In this document: positions 56,761-64,000 of the stretch, one piece after another | Layout of the letters: every line of letters starts with the position of its first letter | How positions within the stretch are numbered: position 1 is the first letter of the stretch | Assembly: GCA_937927515.1 (NCBI GenBank) | Contig: CALBDO010000008.1 | Span: forward strand, 1 to 64,000 | Reading direction: 5' to 3' | DNA length: 64,000 bases | DNA from: Candidatus Kapaibacterium sp. | Lineage (GTDB): Bacteria > Bacteroidota > Ignavibacteria > Kapaibacteriales > UBA2268 | Made by a program: the position numbers and the translations under genes | Notes under the pieces: model-generated | Seen by the model: only the letters and a program-made list of their open reading frames with translations | The model's database searches: none | Told to the model about the DNA's origin: nothing

Positions 56761-57258
56761 ATGGGAAAAGTCATTTATGTATTAGGAGATGATATTTCAA
56801 CGGACATAATCTATCCCGGAAGGTATATGGCAACAGTCCTTCCAAGCGAAACGCCGAAGTATGTTTTCGACGATATAGAAGAATTGCACGAAATTTTAGT
56901 CAAGGGGAAATTTCAACCGGGGGACTTTATTGTAGCTGGAAAGAATTTTGGTTGCGGTTCCTCGCGGGAGCAAGCTGTCTCCACATTGCGGGGTTACGAC
57001 GTAAGAATTATTGCAAAAAATTTTGCCAGAATTTTTTTGCAAAATAGCATCAACCTTGGATTACCAACGTTTATTTGTCCAGAAATTGAAGCGGAAATAG
57101 GAGACGAGTTGGAAATCATCGATGACAGAGTGATTAACAAAACAAAGAACAAAGAGTTCAAACTGCAACTGCATCATAAATCCCGACAAGCAATTATAGA
57201 TGCAGGAGGGTTAATTCCATACACGAGGATGTTATTGTTGCAAGAGAGAATCAAATAG
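56761..57258 (+). CDS. Aconitase-superfamily small subunit (LeuD/HacB type)
   Basis: A 165-residue swivel-domain partner of the preceding subunit. It has DDISTDIIYPGRYMAT near the start and GKNFGCGSSREQAV. The specificity loop after GR reads Y22-M-A-T, with no Arg; an Arg there has been tied to homoaconitase activity in archaeal enzymes. The ATG lies 1 nt after the large-subunit stop, with GGAGG inside that gene. Last gene of the operon starting at 52223. Confidence 0.88.
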   Translation: MGKVIYVLGDDISTDIIYPGRYMATVLPSETPKYVFDDIEELHEILVKGKFQPGDFIVAGKNFGCGSSREQAVSTLRGYDVRIIAKNFARIFLQNSINLGLPTFICPEIEAEIGDELEIIDDRVINKTKNKEFKLQLHHKSRQAIIDAGGLIPYTRMLLLQERIK

Positions 57259-57395
57259 TTCCTAAAATTTCAAAAAAATTAACAAGGATAAGTTCTTGTG
57301 ATAAAAAGAGGATTATTTTGAAGTTAAAAATAAAGTTGGTAATCTTCGTCGTAATGAAAAGTGAAAAAATGACGAAGAAAATTTTAAGATGAATT

Positions 57396-57423
57396 TTGTC
57401 AATAAATTTATTTTTTTTAATTT
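57396..57423 (+). promoter_or_regulatory. Possible promoter of the tRNA-secE-rpl operon
   Basis: TTGTCA, a 16 nt AT spacer and TAATTT lie 15-45 nt before the first tRNA. The spacing and placement suit a sigma-70-type promoter, though the surrounding AT richness makes chance matches likely. Confidence 0.4.
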
Positions 57424-57438
57424 AGTAGTCTCTAAAAA

Positions 57439-57521
57439 GGGCAGGTACCGAAGCGGTCAAACGGGGCAGACTGTAAATCTGCTGGGGTATCCCTTCGGAG
57501 GTTCGAATCCTTCCCTGCCCA
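57439..57521 (+). tRNA. tRNA-Tyr (GTA)
   Basis: A class II tRNA with perfect 7 bp acceptor stem GGGCAGG/CCTGCCC. The anticodon loop CTGTAAA gives GTA. It has a long variable arm and a GGTTCGAATCC T arm. CCA is not encoded. Confidence 0.96.
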
Positions 57522-57527
57522 CGAGTT

Positions 57528-57600
57528 GCGGGAGTAGCTCAGTTGGTAGAGCATCAGCCTTCCAAGCTGAGGGTCGCGGGTTCGAGTCCCGTTTCCCGCT
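57528..57600 (+). tRNA. tRNA-Gly (TCC)
   Basis: Acceptor GCGGGAG/TTCCCGC, D arm GCTC...GAGC, anticodon loop CTTCCAA (TCC) in stem TCAGC/GCTGA and T arm GCGGGTTCGAGTCCCGT. Nearly identical to the next tRNA. Confidence 0.96.
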
Positions 57601-57616
57601 CGGGGTGAATAGGAGT

Positions 57617-57689
<73 letters not shown>

Positions 57690-57700
57690 CTCGAAATCAA

Positions 57701-57773
57701 GCTGATGTAGCTCAGTTGGTAGAGCGCTTCCTTGGTAAGGAAGAGGTCACCGGTTCAATCCCGGTCATCAGCT
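57701..57773 (+). tRNA. tRNA-Thr (GGT)
   Basis: Acceptor GCTGATG/CATCAGC, anticodon stem CTTCC/GGAAG with loop TTGGTAA (GGT), T arm CCGGTTCAATCCCGG. Confidence 0.96.
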
Positions 57774-57780
57774 CGTATAA

Positions 57781-57853
57781 AGGGGTGTAGCTCAATTGGC
57801 AGAGCGGCGGTCTCCAAAACCGTAGGCTGAGGGTTCGAGTCCTTCCACCCCTG
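57781..57853 (+). tRNA. tRNA-Trp (CCA)
   Basis: Acceptor AGGGGTG/CACCCCT, anticodon loop CTCCAAA (CCA), T arm GAGGGTTCGAGTCCTTC. It lies 27 nt before secE. Confidence 0.96.
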
Positions 57854-57880
57854 CTAATTTTTTTATTAAAAGGTCCGTAG

Positions 57881-58063
57881 ATGCTTGGAAAGGTAAAAAA
57901 ATATTTAAACGAAGTCACCAAGGAAATGAAAAAAGTTTCGTGGCCAACACGTGCTCAACTTCGAGAGTCCACTTATATTGTGATAATTACTATGCTAATT
58001 TTTACAGCTTTTGTATATGTAATTGACCTTTTAATGGTAAAATTATTAGAATTCATATTTTAA
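57881..58063 (+). CDS. secE: Preprotein translocase subunit SecE
   Basis: A 60-residue SecYEG subunit. The amphipathic helix has VTKEMKKVSWPTRAQLRES, followed by one membrane helix (YIVIITMLIFTAFVYVIDLL). This is the short single-helix form. It is followed by nusG after 1 nt. Confidence 0.95.
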   Translation: MLGKVKKYLNEVTKEMKKVSWPTRAQLRESTYIVIITMLIFTAFVYVIDLLMVKLLEFIF

Positions 58064-58064
58064 G

Positions 58065-58658
58065 ATGGAAGAACTCGAAAAATTTCAGGCAGAGGAAAAT
58101 CAAAACCGAGACGAAAAAGAGCCCGCTTTCAAGTGGTATGCTCTTCGCACTTATACTGGCCACGAGAATAAAGTAAAGCTGACACTCGAGTCGGAAATTA
58201 AAAGGCTTGGACTACAAAATAGGATAACCGATATAATTGTGCCTCAGGAACAAGTATTTGAAGTTCGTCACGGTAAGAAAAAAAGTAAATTAAAAAATTT
58301 CTTGCCGGGTTACATTATTCTGCGAGTTGCATTAGACAAAAAGTTAAAGGATTTTATAAATTCGCTTCCTTCGGTTGTCAGTTTTGTTGGAACAAAGACA
58401 GAACCCGTGCCATTGACTGAAAGCGAAGTCAAAAGGATAATTGGTCGGGTGGAAGAGCGAAAGAATATTGAAACAATAGGGACAGAGTTTCAGATTGGAG
58501 ACCCAGTAAAAGTCATTGATGGTCCATTTAGTGGCTTTAGCGGCACTGTAAAAGAAGTTAATTACGAAAAGCAAAAGTTAAAAGTCGAAGTTGGTATACT
58601 TGGTAGAAAAACTCCAGTGGAGTTGGATTTTTCACAAGTAGAAATAGGTGCAATTTAA
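58065..58658 (+). CDS. nusG: Transcription termination/antitermination factor NusG
   Basis: 197 residues. The NGN domain starts FKWYALRTYTGHENKVK, with FLPGYIILRV and VVSFVGTKTEPVPL. The C-terminal KOW domain has IGDPVKVIDGPFSGFSGTVKEVNYEK in parts. It acts on elongating RNA polymerase and Rho. It lies in the classic secE-nusG-rplK order. Confidence 0.97.
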   Translation: MEELEKFQAEENQNRDEKEPAFKWYALRTYTGHENKVKLTLESEIKRLGLQNRITDIIVPQEQVFEVRHGKKKSKLKNFLPGYIILRVALDKKLKDFINSLPSVVSFVGTKTEPVPLTESEVKRIIGRVEERKNIETIGTEFQIGDPVKVIDGPFSGFSGTVKEVNYEKQKLKVEVGILGRKTPVELDFSQVEIGAI

Positions 58659-58687
58659 TTTTGTGAATAATTAAGTAGAGCTTTAAT

Positions 58688-59113
58688 ATGGCAAAGAAAG
58701 TATTAGGTTCGTTCAAACTACAATTACCTGCAGGGGAAGCAACAATGTCGCCCCCAGTGGGTCCAGCATTTGGACAGCGCGGATTAAACGGCGTCGAGTT
58801 TGTGAAACAATTTAATGCAAGAACTGCAAAGCAAAAAGGGACAATACTACCTGTTGTAGTCACCTTTTACTCGGACAAAAGTTTTACATTCGTAGTAAAA
58901 TCGCCACCCGCATCCGTGCTAATTCTTAAAGCTGCTGGAATCGAAAAAGGCTCTGGCCAACCACACAAGGTAAAAGTTGGTAAAATCACACACGCACAAT
59001 GCGAGGAAATAGCAAAGATTAAATTACCAGACCTAAATTGTGATACATTGGAATCGGCTGTTTCGATGATTAAAGGAACAGCACGTAGTATGGGAGTTAC
59101 TGTTGTCGATTAA
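58688..59113 (+). CDS. rplK: Ribosomal protein L11
   Basis: 141 residues. It has [21 protein letters not shown], then [18 protein letters not shown] and a C-terminal RNA-binding domain ending SMGVTVVD. Normal length; binds the GTPase-associated centre of 23S rRNA. Confidence 0.98.
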   Translation: MAKKVLGSFKLQLPAGEATMSPPVGPAFGQRGLNGVEFVKQFNARTAKQKGTILPVVVTFYSDKSFTFVVKSPPASVLILKAAGIEKGSGQPHKVKVGKITHAQCEEIAKIKLPDLNCDTLESAVSMIKGTARSMGVTVVD

Positions 59114-59126
59114 AATTGAGGGGAAA

Positions 59127-59825
59127 ATGAAAAATCGCGGTAAGCGTTACCGACAGTTAATCAAGAATTACGACCCAAAATCTATATACGCATTTCGGGA
59201 TGCAATTGAAATAGTTAAGAAGAATGCAACTGCAAAGTTCGACGAATCGTTCGAAGTTGCAATGAAGCTGGGGGTAGACCCACGAAAAGCAGACCAATTA
59301 GTACGAGGCACAGTAACGTTACCACACGGAACTGGGCGAAAAGTCCGAGTTTTGGTACTATGCAAATCTCCCCGCGACCAAGAAGCAATAGAAGCGGGAG
59401 CCGACTACGCTGGATTTGAGGAATACATTGAAAAAATCAAAGGTGGCTGGACAGATGTCGACGTCATAATTGCCACTCCTGATGTAATGGGCGAAGTCGG
59501 TAAACTTGGTAAAATTCTCGGTCCAAGGGGGCTTATGCCAAATCCAAAAAGTGGTACCGTTACGACTGATGTTGCAAAAGCTGTTCGCGAAGTGAAGGCT
59601 GGAAAAATAGAATACAGAGTTGACAAAACTGGGAATATTCATGCATCTGTTGGTAAATGCTCGTTCAATGCGGACCAGTTGGCAGAAAACATTCAAGCTT
59701 TGTATCAAAGCATTATAAAAGCGAAGCCAGCCACAGCAAAAGGTAGATATGTCAGAAGTATTCATTTTTCATCAACCATGGGACCAAGTGTTCAAGTGAA
59801 TGAATCTTCGTTCCAAAACGCATAG
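59127..59825 (+). CDS. rplA: Ribosomal protein L1
   Basis: The 232-residue L1-stalk protein. It has [17 protein letters not shown], the [19 protein letters not shown] signature and [14 protein letters not shown]. The start is ATG 59127, with GAGGGG before it; an in-frame TTG at 59103 would overlap rplK and is less likely. Confidence 0.97.
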   Translation: MKNRGKRYRQLIKNYDPKSIYAFRDAIEIVKKNATAKFDESFEVAMKLGVDPRKADQLVRGTVTLPHGTGRKVRVLVLCKSPRDQEAIEAGADYAGFEEYIEKIKGGWTDVDVIIATPDVMGEVGKLGKILGPRGLMPNPKSGTVTTDVAKAVREVKAGKIEYRVDKTGNIHASVGKCSFNADQLAENIQALYQSIIKAKPATAKGRYVRSIHFSSTMGPSVQVNESSFQNA

Positions 59826-59860
59826 AATGTGGGCTATTACGCACTCACTCTGATAAATGA

Positions 59861-59895
59861 GCGGCTTGCTTCTCGTTCCCATCGAACGAAGTCGC
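59861..59895 (+). promoter_or_regulatory. Possible L10 leader hairpin upstream of rplJ
   Basis: The 95 nt gap between rplA and rplJ can fold as GCG...CTT-ct-CGTTC / GAACG-AAG...CGC. The position matches the L10(L12)4 autoregulatory leader known in other bacteria. I cannot confirm the consensus motif by eye. Confidence 0.4.
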
Positions 59896-59920
59896 TTGTA
59901 AACAAAAAAGGAAGGAAAGG

Positions 59921-60445
59921 ATGATAACGAGACAGAGAAAAATCGAACAGGTACAAGACCTTGTCGAGAAGTTCAAAAAAGTAAATGCGTATTATTTCAT
60001 CGACTTTACTGGAATGAACGTAGAGTCGACCCAACAATTCCGTCGGGAGTTAAAGAAAAACCAGATGGAATTGAAAGTTGCAAAGAACACACTTCTCGAA
60101 AGGGCACTTGCCGAGGCGGGAAATTTGCCGGGGTTGAAAGATGGCTTTCGTGGACCAACGGGAATAATCTTTGGCTACGGAGACCCAATACAGCCGGCGA
60201 GAATTTTAAAGGAACGAATCGAGAAGCTCCAACAGCCGGTATTTAAAGGTGCTGTAGTCGAAGGAATTGTTTACGAAGCCGACCAGTTGAAAGTGCTTGC
60301 TTCCTTACCATCAAAAAGTGATATCATTGCAAGTATCCTCGGAAGCCTTAATGCTCCTGTATCCGGTATTGTTGGTGCCATCAACGCTGTTATTCGAGAC
60401 CTTGCTTCAGTTATCGAAGAAGTTGCAAAAAAGAATTCTAAATAA
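59921..60445 (+). CDS. rplJ: Ribosomal protein L10
   Basis: 174 residues. It has YYFIDFTGMNVESTQQFRREL, ELKVAKNTLLERAL and a C-terminal helix that carries L7/L12 dimers. Normal length; first gene after the leader, followed by rplL. Confidence 0.97.
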   Translation: MITRQRKIEQVQDLVEKFKKVNAYYFIDFTGMNVESTQQFRRELKKNQMELKVAKNTLLERALAEAGNLPGLKDGFRGPTGIIFGYGDPIQPARILKERIEKLQQPVFKGAVVEGIVYEADQLKVLASLPSKSDIIASILGSLNAPVSGIVGAINAVIRDLASVIEEVAKKNSK

Positions 60446-60474
60446 TTGTTTTGTAAAAAAATAAGGAGAAAAAA

Positions 60475-60864
60475 ATGTCTGCAATAGTTGAGGAATTAGT
60501 TGAAAAGATATCAAACTTGACACTTGTCGAGGCAGCGGAGCTAAAAAAAGCCTTGGAGGAGAAATTTGGAGTAACGGCAGCTGCACCCGTGATGGTAGCA
60601 GGAGGACCTGTTAGCCCCGCCGCTGCTGCAGAAGCACCAAAGGAAGAGGAAAAAACCGAATTTGATGTTGAGTTGACAGAAATGGGACCAAACAAGCTCA
60701 ATGTCATCAAGGTTATTCGCGAAATCACTGGCTTAGGCTTGAAGGAAGCCAAAGAACTTGTCGAGGGTGCTCCTAAAATGGTCAAAGAAGCTGTTAGTAA
60801 AGAGGAAGCCGAGGACATCAAAAAGAAACTCGAAGCTCAAGGGGCAAAGGTTACGCTCAAATAA
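60475..60864 (+). CDS. rplL: Ribosomal protein L7/L12
   Basis: The 129-residue stalk protein. It has an N-terminal dimerisation helix pair, an Ala/Pro hinge ([11 protein letters not shown]) and a C-domain with [20 protein letters not shown] and LVEGAPK. A strong AAGGAG site precedes the ATG. Confidence 0.98.
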   Translation: MSAIVEELVEKISNLTLVEAAELKKALEEKFGVTAAAPVMVAGGPVSPAAAAEAPKEEEKTEFDVELTEMGPNKLNVIKVIREITGLGLKEAKELVEGAPKMVKEAVSKEEAEDIKKKLEAQGAKVTLK

Positions 60865-60872
60865 ATTAATAT

Positions 60873-60902
60873 GGACCGGGCATAAGCTCGGTCCAATTTT
60901 TT
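60873..60902 (+). terminator. Attenuator/terminator between rplL and rpoB
   Basis: A 9 bp GC-rich hairpin (GGACCGGGC / GCTCGGTCC, one G-U pair), 4 nt loop, followed by AATTTTTT. Such attenuators often reduce transcription into rpoBC. Confidence 0.85.
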
Positions 60903-61048
60903 GTTAAACAAGAAGTTTTGAATGGAATAACACAATTGGTCATAGAAGTTCTACATTCAAAAGGCTTCGTCTATGGTAAAGCCAAATTTATGGTTTTACC
61001 TTATATTTTTTTGAAACAAATGTAAAATATTATGCAGGAGGATATCCC

Positions 61049-64000
61049 GTGAAGAAGGAAAATTTAGAAAACATTGTAAAAGAGTTTGGTCTGTCGATTT
61101 TAAAAGAAAATGAAAATGATGGAACGGTTAGATTAGTCGAACGCATAAACTTTGGAAAAACCAAACGATATGCAACATTTCCAGATTTATTAGACATACA
61201 ACTAAAATCATACGAGGAATTTCTTCAAGAAAATGTACCGCCAGAAGAAAGGAAAAACGTTGGCTTGCAATCTGCTTTTCTTTCTAATTTTCCAGTCGAA
61301 GATACCTCTGGGGTCTATCAGCTCGAATTTCTAAGCTACTCGATTGAAAAACCTAAATATTCAGAGGAAGAGTGCCGAGAGCGGGAGCTCACCTATTCAA
61401 AAATACTTAAAGCCAAGTTCAGACTTTCCAGCAAGGTTGCCCCAGACTCTGAAGATTACATCGAAGCAATCGAGCAAGAAGTGTATCTTGGAAATATACC
61501 TGCTATTACTTCACGGGGTACGTTTATAATCAACGGTGCAGAACGTGTTGTTGTTTCGCAGTTGCATCGTTCTCCCGGAGTGTTTTTCGACGACACAATA
61601 CATCCAAATGGTACTCGCATTTACTCTGCTAGAATTATTCCATTCAAAGGTTCTTGGTTGGAATTTACAACCGACATCCACGAGGTCCTGACTACATACG
61701 TCGACAGAAAGAAAAAGTTTCCAACTACAACATTCTTGCGTGCTTTGGGCTATTCTTCTGATATTGATATTATCCAGCTCTTTCAGCTCGACGAAGTAGT
61801 AAGCGTTGATATCTTGGATGTGAATTATGCTGGCCGCAAGTTGTCCAGCGATGTTGTCGATTTGACCACTGGCGAAATCATAGCAACTCGCGATATGATA
61901 TTGACAACCGAATTGATTGAAAAAATAAAAAATACAAAAGTTCTCGAGATTCGCCTCTACAAACCATACGACCCAAGCGAAGAACCAGTCATAGCAAGGA
62001 CATTGTCGAAAGACCCAACTAGGAATCGCGAAGAAGCGCTGGAATACATTTTCCGTCAACTGCGTACAACTGAACCAACAGATTTGCAAGCATGCGAAGC
62101 ATTGCTGGAGAAAATATTTTTCACACCTAAAAGATACGACCTTGGACTTGTCGGAAGATTCAAAATCAATAAGAAGCTTGGATTAAACATCGACCCAGAA
62201 ATAACAGTCCTTACAAAAGAAGACATAATTGCTACAATAAAGCACCTACTTTATCTGCACGATAATAAATTGAGCGGCGACGATATCGACCATCTCGGAA
62301 ATAGAAGAGTTCGTTCAGTCGGAGAGCAGTTAACAGCCCAAATAAATCTTGGCTTGAACCGAATGGCTCGAACAATCAAGGAAAGGTTGAGTGTCCGAGA
62401 AGCAGAGAACTTAACACCACAAGACTTGGTTAATGCACGTACAATGAACTCCGTCTTGAATCAATTTTTCGGCACGAACCAATTATCTCAATTTATGGAC
62501 CAGACCAATCCATTGGCAGAGCTAACGCACAAAAGAAGAACATCTGCTCTTGGGCCCGGTGGCTTAAGCAGAGAAAGGGCTGGGTTTGAAGTACGCGACG
62601 TACATTACACTCACTATGGTAGGCTATGCCCGATAGAAACCCCCGAAGGTCCAAATATCGGATTGATTTCCTCTCTTGCACTTTTTGCTCGAGTAAACGA
62701 TAAAGGCTTTATTGAAACCCCTTACCGTAAGGTAATCAATGGGTATGTAACCGACGAAATTGAATACCTAACAGCCGAAGATGAAGATGGAAAAGTAATT
62801 GCCACGGCACACACACCAATAGATGAAAATGGAAAAATTAGCGTTTCAAAGGTCAACGCACGCCTCTCTGGAGATTTCGTTGTAGTATCCCCGGAAGAAG
62901 TAAACTATTTGGAAGTGGCAACCGAGCAAATCACAAGTGCAGCTGCATCTTTAATACCATTCCTTGAGCACGACGACGCTAACCGCGCTCTGATGGGCTC
63001 GAATATGCAAAGACAAGCAGTACCATTACTTCGACCCGAAGCTCCTATCGTCGGAACTGGAATGGAACCCAAAGTGGCAAAGGATTCCAGAACCTTGTTG
63101 TTTGCCGAGGGACCGGGCGTAGTAACATATGTCGACTCCCAAAGAATTAGAATAAGATACGAAGATACAAGAACCGAAGAAGAAAAACTAACTGATTTTA
63201 CATTCCAAGAAGAAAAGGAATATAAACTACTTAAATACTTTAGAACAAATCAAAATACTTGCGTTAATCAAAAACCTATTGTCAAATGTGGAGACAAAGT
63301 ATACAAGGGTATGCCAATAGCCGACGGCGCAGCAACAGAAAATGGAGAACTTGCACTCGGACGTAATGTACTTGTTGCATTTATGCCTTGGAGAGGATAC
63401 AATTTCGAAGATGCTATAGTTGTCTCTGAAAGGCTTGTCGCCCAGGATGTATTTACATCGATACACTTGGAGGAATTTTCACTTCAAGTGCGAGATACGA
63501 AGAGAGGTGAAGAGGAATTTACAAGAGATATTCCGAATGTTTCTGAGGAAGCAACCAAAGACTTGGATGAAGATGGAATCGTAAGAGTCGGAGCCAAAGT
63601 ACGAGAGGGAGATATACTAATTGGGAAAATCACACCAAAGGGCGAAACTGAACCAACGCCCGAAGAAAAATTACTTCGGGCTATTTTTGGCGACAAAGCT
63701 GGCGATGTAAAAGATGCCTCATTAAAAGCGCCTCCTGGATTAAAGGGTGTAGTAATCAACACAAAACTTTTCTCCCGAAAACATTTAAAATCCCTCGACG
63801 GCGACCGCGAAGAAAAACAGGCATTAGAAAAAATACAAAAAGCGGAAGCAGACAAACTTTCCCAGCTAGCCAGAGAAGCAGTCGAAAAAATTGCTAAAAT
63901 ACTCGATGGATATAGAGTCTACGGGCTAAGATTAACAAATGGAGAAACTATCTTTAAGAGCGGACATAGAGTATCTGCAAATGAAGTTTTAGAATATTTC
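61049..64000 (+). CDS. rpoB: RNA polymerase beta subunit, 3'-partial
   Basis: The frame is open from GTG 61049 to the window edge (984 codons). It starts VKKENLENIVKEFG after a strong AGGAGG site. Motifs include INFGKTKRYATFPDLLDIQL, GTFIINGAERVVVSQLHRSPG and the rifampicin region FFGTNQLSQFMDQTNP, THKRRTSALGPGG and ERAGFEVRDVH (key His, Arg and Ser conserved, wild type). RPIETPEGPNIGLI-type residues follow (CPIETPEGPNIGLI). The C-terminal part, including the active-site lysines and Mg-binding partner region, lies outside the window. rpoC should follow. Confidence 0.97.
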   Translation, partial: MKKENLENIVKEFGLSILKENENDGTVRLVERINFGKTKRYATFPDLLDIQLKSYEEFLQENVPPEERKNVGLQSAFLSNFPVEDTSGVYQLEFLSYSIEKPKYSEEECRERELTYSKILKAKFRLSSKVAPDSEDYIEAIEQEVYLGNIPAITSRGTFIINGAERVVVSQLHRSPGVFFDDTIHPNGTRIYSARIIPFKGSWLEFTTDIHEVLTTYVDRKKKFPTTTFLRALGYSSDIDIIQLFQLDEVVSVDILDVNYAGRKLSSDVVDLTTGEIIATRDMILTTELIEKIKNTKVLEIRLYKPYDPSEEPVIARTLSKDPTRNREEALEYIFRQLRTTEPTDLQACEALLEKIFFTPKRYDLGLVGRFKINKKLGLNIDPEITVLTKEDIIATIKHLLYLHDNKLSGDDIDHLGNRRVRSVGEQLTAQINLGLNRMARTIKERLSVREAENLTPQDLVNARTMNSVLNQFFGTNQLSQFMDQTNPLAELTHKRRTSALGPGGLSRERAGFEVRDVHYTHYGRLCPIETPEGPNIGLISSLALFARVNDKGFIETPYRKVINGYVTDEIEYLTAEDEDGKVIATAHTPIDENGKISVSKVNARLSGDFVVVSPEEVNYLEVATEQITSAAASLIPFLEHDDANRALMGSNMQRQAVPLLRPEAPIVGTGMEPKVAKDSRTLLFAEGPGVVTYVDSQRIRIRYEDTRTEEEKLTDFTFQEEKEYKLLKYFRTNQNTCVNQKPIVKCGDKVYKGMPIADGAATENGELALGRNVLVAFMPWRGYNFEDAIVVSERLVAQDVFTSIHLEEFSLQVRDTKRGEEEFTRDIPNVSEEATKDLDEDGIVRVGAKVREGDILIGKITPKGETEPTPEEKLLRAIFGDKAGDVKDASLKAPPGLKGVVINTKLFSRKHLKSLDGDREEKQALEKIQKAEADKLSQLAREAVEKIAKILDGYRVYGLRLTNGETIFKSGHRVSANEVLEYF

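Noticed and set aside
55470-57258. Straight call as leucine-pathway leuCD
   Set aside because: No leuA beside them, the dehydrogenase is isocitrate-like, and lyase and CoA-transferase genes share the operon. The possibility is kept as an alternative, not as the call.

Overview
The window is a 64 kb piece of an AT-rich bacterial chromosome. It is a core-genome region: I see no insertion sequence, prophage, integrase or CRISPR array. The lineage is most likely the Bacteroidota/Chlorobiota (FCB) group, close to Ignavibacteria or Kapabacteria. The evidence is a Por-type (T9SS) C-terminal sorting domain, a DUF5686 outer-membrane protein, a YbeY with the third metal ligand His replaced by Asp, atpD-atpC split from the other ATP synthase genes, and 2-oxoacid:ferredoxin oxidoreductase. 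This placement is an inference from protein style, not from a database search.

Layout. 1-941 is the end of a secreted beta-propeller protein, with a frameshift before its T9SS domain. 1190-7610 holds purD, a metal permease fused to an HMA domain, coaD, a CIRCE-controlled groES-groEL operon, exonuclease III and a small ACT-like protein. 7692-17557 mixes envelope genes (DUF3108, STAS-MlaE) with nusB and a tight minus-strand operon: a glutaryl-CoA-dehydrogenase-like enzyme, PolX with a dead polymerase site, a secreted protein and an iron alcohol dehydrogenase. Next come a DHOD-like protein and a polyprenyl synthase. 17670-23651 holds a TRL-like lipoprotein remnant, a Cys-rich PAS histidine kinase, a ferritin-VIT1 iron protein and korAB. 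23716-30811 (minus) is a translation block (rpsD-rplM-rpsI-rpsB-tsf-pyrH-frr), two LolA-like periplasmic proteins and thyX. 31254-41288 holds two M24 peptidases, a peptide transporter, guaB, a glycosyltransferase, secreted proteins, ybeY and smg. 41490-52029 holds the DUF5686 protein, prfB with a programmed frameshift, atpC-atpD, an FG-GAP protein, an NFACT protein, a DUF202 protein and a TPR protein.

The most interesting locus is the five-gene operon at 52223-57258. It encodes an isocitrate-dehydrogenase-like enzyme, an HMG-CoA-lyase-family enzyme, a family III CoA-transferase and a two-subunit aconitase/isopropylmalate-isomerase-type hydro-lyase. Read backwards as chemistry, this set could carboxylate a 2-oxo acid, isomerise the product to a tertiary hydroxy acid, activate it with CoA and cleave it to acetyl-CoA plus a shorter oxo acid. 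With 2-oxoglutarate as substrate that would be a citryl-CoA variant of the reductive TCA cycle, and korAB in the same window supplies the preceding step. Other substrates (methylmalate/citramalate, homoisocitrate/homocitrate) are equally possible.

The window ends with five tRNA genes (Tyr, Gly, Gly, Thr, Trp) and secE-nusG-rplKAJL-rpoB. The tuf gene often found between tRNA-Thr and the following genes is absent. rpoB runs off the right edge.
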